From Paracidovorax anthurii (GTDB lineage Bacteria; Pseudomonadota; Gammaproteobacteria; Burkholderiales; Burkholderiaceae_C): DNA of 64,000 nucleotides. Numbering within the stretch: position 1 is the first letter of the stretch; every line of letters starts with the position of its first letter. Below, in pieces: positions 63,487 to 64,000 of this stretch. The stretch is from positions 1-64,000 of the forward strand of contig NZ_QLTA01000031.1 in NCBI RefSeq assembly GCF_003269065.1. Reading direction: 5' to 3'. The position numbers and the translations under genes were made by a program. A model generated the notes under the pieces. That model was not told the origin of the DNA. It worked only from the letters and a program-made list of their open reading frames with translations, and did no database searches.

Positions 63487-64000
63487 GGTGGTGTGACAGT
63501 GACTGATCACGGGCTTTGGGGAGGCGAACCCGACGACGGGAGCGACGGGCTATGCGCAGAGCGGGGAAAGCGGGCTGCGCAGCTACGACGAGGCGGTGCG
63601 GTTCAACCTGCGGTATACGGGGCAGGTGTGGGACGAGGAGACGGGCTGAGCTACGCACCGGTACTATGACCAGAAGTCGGGGCGGTATGTGCAGGCCGAT
63701 CCGATTGGATTGGACGGCGGGTGGAATCGGTTTAGGTATGTCAGTGGCAATCCGCTGAGCTATACAGACCCATAAGGATTGCAGGCTGCAGATGTTCTTC
63801 GTCCTGTGGTACCAGCATTGCCTGCAATTGGCGCCGCTTGTGCAGGTACAGGGTGTGCTGCTTGTGCTGCAGCAGCAATTGGAGCAGTTGGATACGGTAG
63901 TTATCGGCTTACTGATTCCTATGTGAATCCGTGGCTTCAGCCATTAATATCGCAAGGGATTGAAAGCTGCACTACCACAATCGATGATCTTCTAACATAC
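63487..64000 (+). pseudogene. Decayed RHS core end with orphan tip 3 (runs off window)
   Basis: 63487-63780 aligns with the last ~280 bp of the intact RHS core. Lesions: two Trp codons are now TGA (63494-63496, 63500-63502), a 1-bp loss in a G-run plus a small deletion near 63646-63655 shifts the frame, and the DPxGL codon is TAA (63773-63775). Downstream a Val/Ala/Cys-rich tip frame (GLQAADVLRPVVPALPAIGA) stays open to the window end. Another displaced cassette, incomplete here. Confidence 0.8.

Overview
The window is about 68-70% GC except for its last 3.5 kb, with strong GC-ending codons, a metNIQ/cysTWA type of sulfur transport, an AmpR-like LysR regulator next to a class A beta-lactamase, and short dispersed repeats of the kind seen in Comamonadaceae. 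I infer a betaproteobacterium of the Acidovorax/Paracidovorax group; no 16S or housekeeping marker here proves the genus.

Layout. 0.2-10 kb: hrpA, a leader/attenuator-like RNA region with a small ORF, argA, class A beta-lactamase with a divergent LysR gene, and a tRNA-hydroxylating rhodanese (TrhO) fused to a glutathione-S-transferase-like domain. 10-16 kb: dsbB and a complete sulfate ABC importer (sbp-cysT-cysW-cysA) with a small hydrolase. 16-25 kb: a LysR/azoreductase pair and a CzcICBA-type metal efflux operon with two extra His-rich proteins. 25-31 kb: an FMN reductase; then the most striking locus, an operon (on the minus strand: rhodanese, serine O-acetyltransferase, XRE regulator, family 2A encapsulin shell protein, cysteine desulfurase with a ~245-residue disordered N-terminal extension), a sulfur nanocompartment system; then metQ. 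32-38 kb: a block unrelated to methionine uptake (metallo-beta-lactamase-fold lipoprotein behind tandem LacI-type palindromes, Sel1 protein, SGNH hydrolase, AraC regulator) that separates metQ from metI-metN. 38-56 kb: metNI, a hybrid histidine kinase, and organosulfur genes (two orphan sulfonate-type binding proteins, acyl-CoA-dehydrogenase-like monooxygenase, class II aldolase, LLM monooxygenase), plus MFS, LysR, Lrp-azlCD, a phosphatase, a thiol dioxygenase and a four-domain rhodanese. A tRNA-Gly(CCC) gene follows. 56-64 kb: an RHS/YD-repeat toxin with an immunity gene, followed by a low-GC row of displaced RHS C-terminal tips, core fragments and immunity genes, the last running off the window.

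How the genes fit together. Sulfate, methionine and organosulfonates can be imported or desulfonated; serine acetyltransferase supplies O-acetylserine for cysteine; cysteine desulfurase packed into the encapsulin shell removes sulfur from cysteine; rhodaneses and a thiol dioxygenase handle sulfane sulfur and thiols. Two shared upstream motifs (one for the sbp and encapsulin operons, one for the aldolase and LLM genes) suggest common sulfur-status control. The encapsulin family itself is already described in the literature; what is specific here is the gene set, the cargo extension and the surrounding sulfur supercluster.
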